From: Croceitalea sp.
GTDB taxonomy: Bacteria; Bacteroidota; Bacteroidia; Flavobacteriales; Flavobacteriaceae
Length of the DNA stretch: 53,514 bases
NCBI GenBank assembly: GCA_013001145.1
Contig: JABDND010000170.1
Coordinates: 1 to 53,514 of the forward strand
Direction of reading: 5' to 3'
Made by a program: the position numbers and the translations under genes. This document shows, in pieces, positions 35,098 through 44,714 of the stretch; position 1 is the stretch's first letter, and the number at the start of each line of letters is the position of its first letter. The notes under the pieces were generated by a model. The model was not told where the DNA came from, searched no databases, and saw only the letters and a program-made list of their open reading frames with translations.

Positions 35098-36452
35098 TTT
35101 GCCATGCTGGTCTCGCCTTCTTCGGCACCATGGGTCAAACGCTTTAGTGGTTTTAATAATGCTATCACGCATAGTCCTATAATGGACCATATTATGGTGA
35201 TACTCATAAACAATTCAAATTCGCCGAGCTTTTGTGAAGCTTCGCCCATAAGTCCGGCGACTTTATTGCCAAGTCCCGTCGCGGCCCAATATAATCCCAT
35301 CATGATGGAGGCATATTTTAGTGGGGCAAGCTTGGTGATAAAAGATAATGAAACGGGCGATGCACAAAGCTCCCCTATAGTATGGAACAAATAGGCCAAT
35401 ATCAACCAATACATGGCGGAAGAACCAGTATTGTTATATTCAACCGATGCGGCAGCCATAAACCCGAACCCAAGCGCCATAATGATAAGTCCAACGGCCA
35501 TTTTAAATATGGAAGATGCCTCTTTCCCTTTTTTACGCCAACGAAGCCAAAAGGCTCCAACAGCGGTGGCCAAGGTTATTATAAAAAATGAATTTACAGA
35601 TTGAAAAACCGACGCCGGTATTGTAAAGTAACCAAAGAAATCGCGGTCTGTCTTTTGTGAGGCATATAGATTCATCAACCCCCCGGCCTGTTCGAAAGCA
35701 GCCCAAAAAAGTATGATCAATAAGAATGATAGCAAAAGTACCTTTACCCTGTCTTTTTCAACCTTGGTCAATGGACGATCCAATAGTGCTTTGTCTTCCT
35801 TATTCTTCTTGGAAATCAAATTTCCAACATGCGGCAAAAACTTTTGTCCCCAAATATAAACAGCTTGTCCTAAGAACATACCAATGGCCGCCAGACCAAA
35901 GCCATAATGCCAATTATAATTTTCCCCAACCCATCCGCAGAGAATGGGAGCCAAGAAACCACCAATGTTGATGCCCATGTAGAAAATATAAAAACCAAGG
36001 TCTCTACGTTCATCTTTTGGCTTATATAATCCGCCAACCATTGACGAAATATTTGGTTTTAAACAACCAACACCTAAGATTACAAATAAACAACCCAGAT
36101 AAAATGTCATCTCAGAATTAAGTGCCAGAACTGCATGGCCTATACAAAGTAACAGTCCGCCTAGCATTACAGTTTTCTTTTGGCCTAATAATCGGTCGGC
36201 AATCCAACCGCCGGGTATGGATGAAACGTATACCAACATAGTATACCAACCATACAATGCCAATGCTTCTTCATTTGACCACCCAAAACCAGCATTACTT
36301 GAGGTGGTCTCGGCAACTAAAAACAATGTAAAAAGTGCGCGCATTCCATAATAAGAGAATCGCTCCCACATCTCGGTAAAAAATAAGACATAAAGGCCTA
36401 CTGGGTGACCAAAGAGTTCTTTTTCATGTACTGGTTTTGCAAGTTCTGCCAT
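35094..36452 (-). CDS. Proton-dependent oligopeptide transporter (POT/PTR2 family)
   Basis: This 452-residue major-facilitator protein imports di- and tripeptides with protons across the inner membrane. The POT signature is near the N-terminus, where EMWERFSYYGMRALF (about residues 27-41) carries the ExxERF-x-YY motif that binds proton and peptide. A GGWIADRLLGQKK motif-A-like loop is near 80-92, and PNISSMVGGLY is near 133-143. About 12 to 14 spans are visible. It lies 16 bases downstream of the dipeptidyl-peptidase IV gene on the same strand, a logical pairing in which the peptidase makes dipeptides that this carrier takes up. Confidence 0.92.
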   Translation of the reverse strand: MAELAKPVHEKELFGHPVGLYVLFFTEMWERFSYYGMRALFTLFLVAETTSSNAGFGWSNEEALALYGWYTMLVYVSSIPGGWIADRLLGQKKTVMLGGLLLCIGHAVLALNSEMTFYLGCLFVILGVGCLKPNISSMVGGLYKPKDERRDLGFYIFYMGINIGGFLAPILCGWVGENYNWHYGFGLAAIGMFLGQAVYIWGQKFLPHVGNLISKKNKEDKALLDRPLTKVEKDRVKVLLLSFLLIILFWAAFEQAGGLMNLYASQKTDRDFFGYFTIPASVFQSVNSFFIITLATAVGAFWLRWRKKGKEASSIFKMAVGLIIMALGFGFMAAASVEYNNTGSSAMYWLILAYLFHTIGELCASPVSLSFITKLAPLKYASIMMGLYWAATGLGNKVAGLMGEASQKLGEFELFMSITIIWSIIGLCVIALLKPLKRLTHGAEEGETSMAN

Positions 36453-36468
36453 AAGTTGGTCGGTTTAA

Positions 36469-38628
36469 TTAAAGTTTGTCTTTTATGAAATTTGTCATTT
36501 TGGTATACAAATGCAATCTGGTATTGCCACCGTAGATACCATGATTTTTATCAGGATATATGGCCCAATCAAATTGCTTGTTCGCTTGAATCAATGCAGA
36601 TATCATTCGCATAGAGTTTTGCACATGTACATTGTCATCACCAGATCCATGGACCAACAAATAGTTTCCTTTTAAAAGTTCAGGATAATTAAAAGGTGAT
36701 TCATTATCGTACCCTTCTGGATTCTCTTGTGGTGTTCTCATAAAACGTTCCGTGTATATGGTGTCATAAAACCTCCAACTTGTTACCGGTGCCACAGCTA
36801 TCGCAGTTTCAAATACATCATTGCCTTTTAATAGGCAATTGGTACTCATATGGCCCCCAAAACTCCATCCCCAAATACCGGTTCTATTTTCATCTATGAA
36901 AGGCAATTCACTTAGTTTCTTAGCAGCGGCTATCTGGTCTTCGGTTTCATATTTAACCAAGTTTAAATAGGTTACTTTTTTAAAATCACTACCTTTTAAT
37001 CCTGTACCCCGTCCGTCTACACATGCAATTACATATCCTTGAGAGGCCAACATTTGATGCCAATAATCATTACTGCCCATCCACCTATTGGCCACTTGCT
37101 GGGATCCAGGACCGCTGTATTGAAACATGAGCAACGGATATTTCTTGTCGGCGTCAAAATTTAGAGGTTTGATCATCCACATATTCAAATCGTTGCCATT
37201 GATGTTTAATGTAGAAAATTCCTTAGGTGAAATTTCATAGGCCTCCAATTTTGTCTTTAAAGCCGAATTTTCTTTTATCTCCTTTACTATTTCTCCATTT
37301 ATAGCCTTGTGCAGGGTATATTCATACGGCGTTTTGGCGCTGGAAAATGTATTAATAAAATACAAATAGTTAGCGCTAAAGTCCGCCGCGTTGGCACCTG
37401 TTTTTTGGGTGAGCCGTTTTTTGTTTTTACCGCTACTGTCAACACTGTAGACATCTCTATTAATAGATCCATTTTCTACAGATTGATAATAAATACGGTC
37501 TTCATTTTGATCATAACCATAATAATTTGTGACCTCCCAAGGTCCAGAGGTTATTTGATTCATTAAATTACCATCTTGGTCGTAGAGGTAAAGATGGTTA
37601 TATCCGTCTTTTTCACTTGTCCAGATAAAGCCGTCATCGGCCAAAAAGGTGAGATTGTCATGAATGTCAACATAGGCCTTATCCGTTTCTTCCAAAAGTA
37701 ATTCCACCTTGTTATTTCTTGCATCCACTTCATATAACTTAAGGTTGTTTTGATGCCTGTTCATGACCTGAACACTCAATGAATTGGGATTGTTCATCCA
37801 TTTAATACGAGGAATATAATAGGCCTCAGCCAAGGCTATTTTAGAAATTGCATTCGTTGTGAGGTCGAACATGTGCAAACTAACTTGGGCGTTCTCCTCT
37901 CCTGCTTTGGGGTACTTGAACTCGTATTGAAAAGGATAAAGATCGGTGCCATAAACATCCATTGAAAAATGGGGCACATTGGTCTCATCAAAGCGAAGAA
38001 ATGCAATTTTATTACCATCACTATTCCATTCAAACGCCTGAACAAATGAGAATTCCTCTTCATAGACCCAATCGGTCACTCCATTGATGATACTCCCGTA
38101 CACCCCATCTGCAGTAATTTGGGCTGTGCTGTTTTTTACCATATCGTATACATAAAGATTGTTCTCCCACACATAGGCCACTTTTGAGCCATCGGGTGAA
38201 AACTCTGGTTCTTGAATTTTGACATCACTGATTTTTACCAATGACTGAGAAGTGATATCGTAAACATAATAAACACCTAGGGTTGAACGCCTAAAAATTG
38301 GCTCAACGGCCGTGGACAACAAAATTTTAGATTCATCATTGCTAAACTCGTAAGAAGTGAAATAAGGTATCTGGTCAGAAGACGCTAGAACTGTTTCAAC
38401 CTTATTCAAGGTGCTATAATCGTACTTGTCGATACTACTGCTATTTATGTTACGATCAAAGTTCAAAACGGTGTATTGCCGACCATTTTTCATGGATCTT
38501 AGGGCATCCAACCCTTCGGTCCTAAATGCTCCGCCCCATATTTCTTCAAGTGTGATTTTATTTTTCTGTGCGACAGAAAACGATATAAATGTGATGGAAA
38601 ATAAGAGAAGAAAAGATAGTTTTCTCAT
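36469..38628 (-). CDS. Dipeptidyl-peptidase IV (S9 family prolyl peptidase)
   Basis: This 719-residue secreted peptidase releases Xaa-Pro dipeptides from peptide N-termini. It has a signal peptide (about 1-20, ending SVAQ), a DPP IV-type beta-propeller (about 40-470) with the N-terminus-recognising Glu motif in WVYEEEFSF, and a C-terminal alpha/beta hydrolase. The catalytic triad is complete: Ser589 in GWSFGGHMS, Asp665 in GSGDDNVH and His696 in KNHGIYGG. I use the ATG at 38628; a TTG lies two codons upstream. It precedes the POT peptide transporter and is divergent from the HMG-CoA reductase gene. Confidence 0.95.
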   Translation of the reverse strand: MRKLSFLLLFSITFISFSVAQKNKITLEEIWGGAFRTEGLDALRSMKNGRQYTVLNFDRNINSSSIDKYDYSTLNKVETVLASSDQIPYFTSYEFSNDESKILLSTAVEPIFRRSTLGVYYVYDITSQSLVKISDVKIQEPEFSPDGSKVAYVWENNLYVYDMVKNSTAQITADGVYGSIINGVTDWVYEEEFSFVQAFEWNSDGNKIAFLRFDETNVPHFSMDVYGTDLYPFQYEFKYPKAGEENAQVSLHMFDLTTNAISKIALAEAYYIPRIKWMNNPNSLSVQVMNRHQNNLKLYEVDARNNKVELLLEETDKAYVDIHDNLTFLADDGFIWTSEKDGYNHLYLYDQDGNLMNQITSGPWEVTNYYGYDQNEDRIYYQSVENGSINRDVYSVDSSGKNKKRLTQKTGANAADFSANYLYFINTFSSAKTPYEYTLHKAINGEIVKEIKENSALKTKLEAYEISPKEFSTLNINGNDLNMWMIKPLNFDADKKYPLLMFQYSGPGSQQVANRWMGSNDYWHQMLASQGYVIACVDGRGTGLKGSDFKKVTYLNLVKYETEDQIAAAKKLSELPFIDENRTGIWGWSFGGHMSTNCLLKGNDVFETAIAVAPVTSWRFYDTIYTERFMRTPQENPEGYDNESPFNYPELLKGNYLLVHGSGDDNVHVQNSMRMISALIQANKQFDWAIYPDKNHGIYGGNTRLHLYTKMTNFIKDKL

Positions 38629-38738
38629 GAACAATAGTATTAATTTAAAACTATCAAGTTTACTAATTATTTACCGAATACGTAAACTTTGCATCAAGAA
38701 TCGTCTATCTATACCAAGAGCACAATGCTATAATCCAC

Positions 38739-38746
38739 TATCTTTG
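38739..38746 (+). promoter_or_regulatory. Candidate -7 promoter box for the HMG-CoA reductase operon
   Basis: TATCTTTG is an exact TANNTTTG match 17 bases before the start codon, giving a leader of about 12 bases. No -33 TTTG is found at the normal spacing. Confidence 0.37.
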
Positions 38747-38763
38747 AAATTTAAGTATTACGT

Positions 38764-40080
38764 ATGTTAACTGTAGTAGAAGGGTTTTCTAAATTCTCGA
38801 AAGAAGATAAGATTGATTGGATTGCCAAGAACTGTACCTCAAACGCCGATGAAACCAAGCGGTTGTTAAAAAAGTATTGGAACGAGAACCCTAGAACTCA
38901 AAGAATACATGACGAGTTCATAGAGAATACCCTAAGCAATTACTACTTGCCTTTTGCCGTTGCACCCAACTTCAAAATCAACGAAAAGCTTTATGCCATA
39001 CCCATGGCCATAGAAGAAAGTTCGGTTGTAGCTGCTGCCAGTAAGGCCGCAAAATTTTGGTTGAATCGAGGAGGATTCAAAACAACCGTGTTGGGAACCG
39101 AAAAAGTAGGTCAGGTTCATTTTATGTTCGACGGCAACAAAACAGCCCTACGGCAATTTTTTGATGAAGTGAAGCCGTTATTATTTGAAACCACTTCGCC
39201 CATCACCCAAAGCATGACAAAACGTGGAGGCGGTATTCAAGACATTGTTTTGATTGATAAGACTCAGCTCTTGAGCGATTACTACCAATTGCATTGCACT
39301 TTCGAAACTGTTGATGCCATGGGTGCAAATTTCATCAATTCATGCTTGGAACAAATTTCAAAAACATTTGAGGCCAAAGCTAGGTTGAAGCCGAACTTAT
39401 TGGAACATGGCGAAAATTTGACCATCGTCATGAGTATCTTAAGCAATTACGTGCCTAATTGTATTGTAAGAGCCGAGGTTAGCTGTAAAGTTGAAGAATT
39501 AAATGATGATGAACTAAAAGCTAGCTTGTTTGCAGAAAAAATGATTCAGGCTGTGAATATTGCCAAGGTTGAACCATACAGGGCGGTAACCCATAATAAA
39601 GGTATTATGAATGGCATTGATGCTGTCATTTTGGCGACTGGCAATGACTTCAGGGCTGTTGAAGCTGGAATACATGCCTATGCCTCTAAAAACGGCGTTT
39701 ATTCAAGTTTGACCCATGCCGAAATTAAAGATGGAGTATTCAAATTTTGGATGGAAATACCTCTGGCATTGGGCACTGTAGGCGGGCTTACATCATTGCA
39801 TCCTTTGGTCAAATTGGCATTGGAAATATTACAACAACCAACGGCAAAGGAATTGATGCAAATTGTTGCGGTTGCAGGCTTGGCACAAAATTTTGCGGCC
39901 TTACGTTCTTTGGTTACAACTGGAATACAAAAAGGCCATATGAAGATGCACTTGCTTAATATGCTCAGTCAAATGGGTGCCAATGAACAGGAGAAAAATG
40001 AGTTGGTAGTTCATTTTAAAGATAAAACAGTGAACAATGCCAATGTCCGGGCAGCATTGCAAAAGTTACAGGCCAAATAA
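38764..40080 (+). CDS. Hydroxymethylglutaryl-CoA reductase (class II type)
   Basis: HMG-CoA reductase interconverts HMG-CoA and mevalonate; in Flavobacteriaceae it feeds isoprenoid synthesis. The 438-residue protein matches class II enzymes in length. Catalytic residues can be placed by comparison with the Pseudomonas mevalonii enzyme: Glu in MAIEESSVVAAASKAA (84 or 85), Lys279 in HNKGIMNGID, Asp295 in ATGNDFRAVEAG and His392 in KGHMKMH. The Lys-Asp spacing (16) equals that of the reference and Asp-His (97) is within one residue. Its stop overlaps the start of the GHMP kinase gene by one base (TAATG), so the two are a coupled pair. Confidence 0.93.
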   Translation: MLTVVEGFSKFSKEDKIDWIAKNCTSNADETKRLLKKYWNENPRTQRIHDEFIENTLSNYYLPFAVAPNFKINEKLYAIPMAIEESSVVAAASKAAKFWLNRGGFKTTVLGTEKVGQVHFMFDGNKTALRQFFDEVKPLLFETTSPITQSMTKRGGGIQDIVLIDKTQLLSDYYQLHCTFETVDAMGANFINSCLEQISKTFEAKARLKPNLLEHGENLTIVMSILSNYVPNCIVRAEVSCKVEELNDDELKASLFAEKMIQAVNIAKVEPYRAVTHNKGIMNGIDAVILATGNDFRAVEAGIHAYASKNGVYSSLTHAEIKDGVFKFWMEIPLALGTVGGLTSLHPLVKLALEILQQPTAKELMQIVAVAGLAQNFAALRSLVTTGIQKGHMKMHLLNMLSQMGANEQEKNELVVHFKDKTVNNANVRAALQKLQAK

Positions 40081-40988
40081 TGCAAACCGAATTCTATAGC
40101 CATGGCAAGTTGTTACTTACCGGTGAATATGCCGTACTAGATGGCGCCCAAGCGTGGGCAATACCAACCAAATTTGGACAATTTTTAAAGGTCTCCACAA
40201 CCAATGGCAAAACGCTTAAATGGCAAAGTTTGAATGAACATGGTCAAACTTGGTTTGAATGTATTATTAATCTAGATAATCTTAGTTTTCGTAAAGCAAG
40301 TGATAAAGCTGTAGCTTCGAGATTACAGTCAATTCTATTGGAATCCAAAAAATTGAATCCTGAATTTCTCTCTTCACAGCAAGGAATGGAGGTACAAACA
40401 AAACTCACCTTTCCAAAAAATTGGGGCTTGGGCTCCTCATCTACCTTAATCAGCAATATTGCATATTGGGCAAATATTGATCCTTATAAACTATTAGCAG
40501 CAACATTTGGTGGTAGTGGTTATGATATTGCCTGTGCCCGTCACGAAACCCCCATCTTATTTCAATTACAAAACGGAACACCTATAATTGAAAGACTTTC
40601 AGGGCATTCTATATTGAAAGAGCAGCTGTTTTTTGTTTATCGTAATAAAAAACAGAACAGTAGAACTGCCATTGAGCGATATCGTTCCCATCAAATTGAT
40701 AGGGAAAGTTTTCTTGCCAAAATTGATGGGCTTACTGCTAAAATGATCAATACATCTACTTTGGATGAATTTGAATATTTGATGACCGAACATGAAAACA
40801 TTCTCTCCAAAGTACTAAACTTGCCTTCCTTAAAGACAGAATTATTTCAAGATTTTAAAGGGGCCATTAAAAGCTTAGGCGGTTGGGGCGGAGATTTCTT
40901 TATGGCCACAGGGAATCAAAAAACCCCTGACTATTTTAAAGCCAAGGGTTATGATGTTGTTTTAGCTTATAATGAAATGGCGCTTTAA
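40080..40988 (+). CDS. GYDIA-family GHMP kinase (mevalonate-pathway type)
   Basis: This 302-residue small-molecule kinase belongs to the GHMP superfamily. It has an N-terminal LLLTGEYAVLDGAQAWAIP (residues 11-29), like the opening of mevalonate kinases. The ATP phosphate loop is GLGSSST at 116-122 and the subfamily-naming GYDIACA at 148-154. The C-terminal AIKSLGGWGGDFFMATG near 264-280 corresponds to the third GHMP motif. It is coupled to HMG-CoA reductase, so phosphorylation of mevalonate or phosphomevalonate is the likely reaction, but the exact substrate is inference. It converges on ppiD with a 12-base gap. Confidence 0.87.
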   Translation: MQTEFYSHGKLLLTGEYAVLDGAQAWAIPTKFGQFLKVSTTNGKTLKWQSLNEHGQTWFECIINLDNLSFRKASDKAVASRLQSILLESKKLNPEFLSSQQGMEVQTKLTFPKNWGLGSSSTLISNIAYWANIDPYKLLAATFGGSGYDIACARHETPILFQLQNGTPIIERLSGHSILKEQLFFVYRNKKQNSRTAIERYRSHQIDRESFLAKIDGLTAKMINTSTLDEFEYLMTEHENILSKVLNLPSLKTELFQDFKGAIKSLGGWGGDFFMATGNQKTPDYFKAKGYDVVLAYNEMAL

Positions 40989-41000
40989 TTTACAGGCGCT

Positions 41001-43121
41001 TTAGTAAAAGGTTGCCCTATTATCCTCAATTTCGGCTCCATCTTTAAGCGCGTTATATACTGCTGAATTTACAGCATTACGATTGGATGTGGTCAACGTA
41101 TTGCTAAAAGTAATGTAATTGGGCAAGGTAACTGCAGCTGTCTTTTTGGTCACTTTTATCATAAAAATGCCTGTTTCACCTTCAATTAAACCAGATGTTG
41201 CACCTTCTTCCAAACCAAAGGCTTTACCTACCACAAGTGGCTCACGCCCTGCCCCAGGGATTGTCGGAGACTTGCGCGACAAAGCTGTGGCGGTTGAAAT
41301 ATTGACTCCATTGTTTTTTGCCAAATCATCCAAGGTGTTGACAGGGTTTGCAGCCATTATTTGTTGCGCTTTTTTCTCTTTGCGTAAAATGGGCAAAACC
41401 GTAGCCGAAGCATCTTCCACAGACATTAAGCCATCTTCATGCTTTCTGGTCAATTGTACCACAGCATATCCATTGGTCAGATCAAAACGCCTGATATCGC
41501 CGACCTCTGTATCATCATTAAAAGCCCATTGTACGACACTGCGTTGTGTTCCTAGTCCTGGAAGATTTTCATCCATCTCTTTTAATTTGTTAACGGGTCT
41601 TACATTGTACTCACTTTCTTTGGCAATATCACTAAATGATTCTGGGTCTGCATCTGTTGTTGCCATTTCAAATTTGGTGGCATCTGTAAACAATGAATTG
41701 ATTGTCTCTTCAGATGGCTCAATAGCTCTTGACAAAGTAGCTACTTGGATAACATCTTGTTTGTCATCTACTTTGATGATATGAAAACCGAATTCGGTTT
41801 CGACCAATCCGATAGTGCCCACTTTATTACCAAAACAGAAGTCATTAAATTCATCGGCCATGATGCCTTCTTGAAAATAGCCCAAATCACCACCTCTTGG
41901 TGCAGAAGGACCATCAGAGTTGTCTCTGGCCAATGCCGTGAAGTCGGCATCCGGTTTTTTGGCCTCGGCTAACAATCGTTTAGCCTCTGCTTCAGCTTCT
42001 TCCTTTGTTCTTTTTATTTCTGGATTAGCTCTTGTTGCCCCTTCATAAACCACTAAAATATGACTTGCCTTTACACTGCCGTCTTTTTTGCGGTCCATGA
42101 TTTTTGATAGTTTGAAGGCATCACCGTCGCGATAAGGACCATGAACCTCGCCTACATTCATTGCCATGAGTGTATCTGCTACGACCGCTGGCAATTGATT
42201 CTTGGATTTATAAATGGTATCAAATTTAGAATCTGAGTTTCGATCCAAAAATGCCGCCATGTCTGTGGTATTTCTAAATCCGGCAATGGTATCCGTAGCA
42301 TCGCGCTCCTCAATATATTCCATGGTATCGCCCAGCAATTTAGCTACCGCAGTTTTAACTGCATTCTCATCTTCCAATGAAGGTTTTTCCTCAAAGAACA
42401 CAAAACGCATGTCGCGTGCCCTTTCTTGTTTAAAGTCTTCTTCATGGCTTTTTATGTACTTGGCCATTTCATCTTTTGATACTTGAATCGTGCTGTCTGC
42501 AATTGATGAATAAGCCACACGTACATATTGAATATCAACTTTTTCGTTGGCTAATTTGTAATCAAATTCACCCTCTGCCAAGGTTGCACCCACACCTGCT
42601 TTAACCAAGTTAAAATACATTTGCTCTTTGGCCGACTGCATTATTGATTTCTCTATCTGGAGCCAATTATCATAAAGTAAGGGATTGGTTTCTTTCCAAT
42701 CGGCAATGGTATTTTTAAAAATTTCTACATTAAAGACACCATTTTCATCTTGAAAGGCCGGGTCTTGCGCATAGCCCGTATTTTTAATGAATTCGACAAT
42801 TTGGTCACTTTCAATATCAATACCCAAATCTTCAAATTGTTGTCTTAAAATTGTGCTTCTTAATTCTTGCTCGTATACATTGTTGACCAATTGTGTAGCA
42901 GAAAAGTTGGCACCATATTGCCTTGAGGCCTGTTCCACCTTTTGTCTAAACTCATCTATTGAAATGGCTTCGTCATTTATCTCAACCACTGCCGAGCCTA
43001 CTTTGCCTCCTGAAAAGTCGTTGCTTGTAAATACTCCCGATATCACAAAGGCGAACAACGCCATACCAATGATTAAAATTAGTACTGTGGTTCGTTTTCT
43101 AATATTTTCTAAAATTGCCAT
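41001..43121 (-). CDS. ppiD: Periplasmic peptidyl-prolyl isomerase PpiD/SurA type
   Basis: This 706-residue folding factor is anchored by one N-terminal membrane span (about residues 12-31) and otherwise faces the periplasm. A SurA_N-like helical domain (about 45-200, INDEAISIDEFRQKVEQ) is followed by a parvulin PPIase domain at about 345-455. The parvulin marks are SHILVVY, AEAKRLLAEAKKPDADFTALA-type helix, GGDLGYF and TEFGFHIIKV. A second, degenerate PPIase-like region and a C-terminal domain follow, as in Bacteroidota PpiD. Its likely role is helping outer-membrane and secreted proteins leave the Sec channel. A 95-base gap separates it from the upstream CorC-type gene. Confidence 0.92.
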   Translation of the reverse strand: MAILENIRKRTTVLILIIGMALFAFVISGVFTSNDFSGGKVGSAVVEINDEAISIDEFRQKVEQASRQYGANFSATQLVNNVYEQELRSTILRQQFEDLGIDIESDQIVEFIKNTGYAQDPAFQDENGVFNVEIFKNTIADWKETNPLLYDNWLQIEKSIMQSAKEQMYFNLVKAGVGATLAEGEFDYKLANEKVDIQYVRVAYSSIADSTIQVSKDEMAKYIKSHEEDFKQERARDMRFVFFEEKPSLEDENAVKTAVAKLLGDTMEYIEERDATDTIAGFRNTTDMAAFLDRNSDSKFDTIYKSKNQLPAVVADTLMAMNVGEVHGPYRDGDAFKLSKIMDRKKDGSVKASHILVVYEGATRANPEIKRTKEEAEAEAKRLLAEAKKPDADFTALARDNSDGPSAPRGGDLGYFQEGIMADEFNDFCFGNKVGTIGLVETEFGFHIIKVDDKQDVIQVATLSRAIEPSEETINSLFTDATKFEMATTDADPESFSDIAKESEYNVRPVNKLKEMDENLPGLGTQRSVVQWAFNDDTEVGDIRRFDLTNGYAVVQLTRKHEDGLMSVEDASATVLPILRKEKKAQQIMAANPVNTLDDLAKNNGVNISTATALSRKSPTIPGAGREPLVVGKAFGLEEGATSGLIEGETGIFMIKVTKKTAAVTLPNYITFSNTLTTSNRNAVNSAVYNALKDGAEIEDNRATFY

Positions 43122-43216
43122 TTGACGATTGTTTAATGCTAAATTAAGTGCGCGAAATTACCATTTTCTTTTCAATTAGGAAAGACAAAAAACTTGACTT
43201 TAAGGCTATTTGCTGC

Positions 43217-44506
43217 CTATTCATCGGTTGATTTACGAACAGTGACCAAATCTATTTTGTTATTTGAGACCTCGATAATGGTAAAACGATAATCGTGTAC
43301 TTGAATTTCTTCATCTTGCGCCGGTATTTGACCTGTTTCGTTTGTGATTAGCCCCCCCAAGGTTTCATACTCTTCACTTTCAGGCAATTCAAGTTTGTAA
43401 TTCTCATTAATGTAGTCAACCTCAAGCCTTGCAGAAAATTTAAATACCCCTTCAGCTATTTCCTCTTCAAAAAGGTCGGTGGAGTCATGCTCATCTTCTA
43501 TTTCACCAAAGAGCTCTTCGACAATATCCTCGACGGTAATGATGCCCGAAGTACCTCCATATTCATCTAAAACCACGGCAATACTTTTTCTTCTTTTTGT
43601 CAACACATTCATTATCTCATGGATCAACATGGTTTCTGGAACCAACTCAACGGGCAAAAGAATACTTTTTAAGGTTTTGGGTTTTTTAAACAATTCATAA
43701 GAATGTACATAACCAATTATTTCATCTATGGTATCCTTATATATCAATATTTTTGATAGCCCGGTCTCTGTGAAGAGCTTAATCAGGTTTTTTGGTGTTT
43801 CATGTAATTCTACAGCTATGATTTCGGTGCGGGGAACCATCACCTCCCTAGCTTTCACTTCTGAAAACTCCAAGGCGTTTTGAAATAATTGAATCTCAGA
43901 ATCCACCTCATCTTCCTCTTCGACCGACTCCATTTGTTCCGTGATATAATCACCCAGTTCAATTTTGGTAAAGGCTAATTGCACTTCGTCACCTTCGGTT
44001 TTAAAGAATGCCTTTAAAATAAAGTCGGACACTTTTATCACAAACCAAGAGACAAATGAAAACAATATATAAAATACGTAAGCGGGAATAGCAAAAAACT
44101 TAAGCAAGCTATTGGAATAGATTTGAAACAAAACTTTGGGCAAAAACTCGGCCGTAACAAGAATAATGACCGTTGATATCATGGTTTGGGTGAAAAGACT
44201 AAAATCAGTTAGCATAACATCCAAAACCCCAAAAGAAGTTGGCAACAAACTTGCAAACCAATCCATGAGCAAATCACCCATAAAAAGCCCATAGACGACC
44301 AAGGCAATATTATTGCCTATCAACATGGTAGCGATAAATTTTGATGGTTTCTCGGTTAGCCAGGATAGTACTTTGGCCAAAAAACCTTCTTGTTTCTTTT
44401 CTAACTCAATGTGAATTCGATTGGCAGAGATAAACGCTATTTCCATACCCGAGAAAAAGGCTGAAAATAGTAACGATAGCACAATAACAATCACTGTTGT
44501 ATTCAA
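43217..44506 (-). CDS. CorC/HlyC-family protein (CNNM and CBS domains), TTG start
   Basis: This 429-residue membrane protein has a CNNM (DUF21) N-terminal domain with three or four spans (about 1-160, AFFSGMEIAFISANRIHIELEKK near 16-38 read as SGMEIAFISANR). A pair of CBS domains follows (about 205-330, VMVPRTEIIAVE and VLDEYGGTSGIITVEDIVEELFGEI in two parts), then a C-terminal CorC_HlyC transport-associated domain ending DLVTVRKS. The family is linked to Mg/Co homeostasis, though old names call it hemolysin. The frame opens only two codons after the TAG of the upstream gene and contains no ATG before the first span, so TTG at 44506 is the probable start. It is part of the coaX-ppiD run. Confidence 0.88.
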   Translation of the reverse strand: MNTTVIVIVLSLLFSAFFSGMEIAFISANRIHIELEKKQEGFLAKVLSWLTEKPSKFIATMLIGNNIALVVYGLFMGDLLMDWFASLLPTSFGVLDVMLTDFSLFTQTMISTVIILVTAEFLPKVLFQIYSNSLLKFFAIPAYVFYILFSFVSWFVIKVSDFILKAFFKTEGDEVQLAFTKIELGDYITEQMESVEEEDEVDSEIQLFQNALEFSEVKAREVMVPRTEIIAVELHETPKNLIKLFTETGLSKILIYKDTIDEIIGYVHSYELFKKPKTLKSILLPVELVPETMLIHEIMNVLTKRRKSIAVVLDEYGGTSGIITVEDIVEELFGEIEDEHDSTDLFEEEIAEGVFKFSARLEVDYINENYKLELPESEEYETLGGLITNETGQIPAQDEEIQVHDYRFTIIEVSNNKIDLVTVRKSTDE

Positions 44507-44512
44507 AATGAA

Positions 44513-44713
44513 CTATTGATTTTCACGTGCTCTTTTTTCAAAACGCTTTCTATATTTTCTTCTAAAAAGAAACATGGCCACTGAAACAACGGCAAAAAAT
44601 ATAAAAATATAGGTCTCTTGGGGAGCTACACTCCACAAGGTAATTATTTTATAGATGGACGCAATGGCCACCACCAAATACAAGTACTCTGTATATCTTA
44701 AAATTTTTACCAT
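44513..44713 (-). CDS. Small two-span membrane protein between lptC and the CorC-type gene
   Basis: This 66-residue protein has two hydrophobic segments (about residues 11-28 and 34-50) and a strongly basic C-terminus (RRKYRKRFEKRAR), which should remain in the cytoplasm. I know no characterised relative. The ATG at 44713 follows the lptC stop after 1 base, and its TAG is in frame with, and only two codons before, the CorC-type start. Small proteins at this position appear to be a standard part of the flavobacterial lptC cluster. Function unknown. Confidence 0.75.
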   Translation of the reverse strand: MVKILRYTEYLYLVVAIASIYKIITLWSVAPQETYIFIFFAVVSVAMFLFRRKYRKRFEKRARENQ

Positions 44714-44714
44714 A

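Noticed and set aside
43122-43216. Promoter for ppiD in the 95-base gap
   Set aside because: Only a one-mismatch -7 box (TAATTTCG) was found and no -33 element at suitable spacing, so I did not list it.
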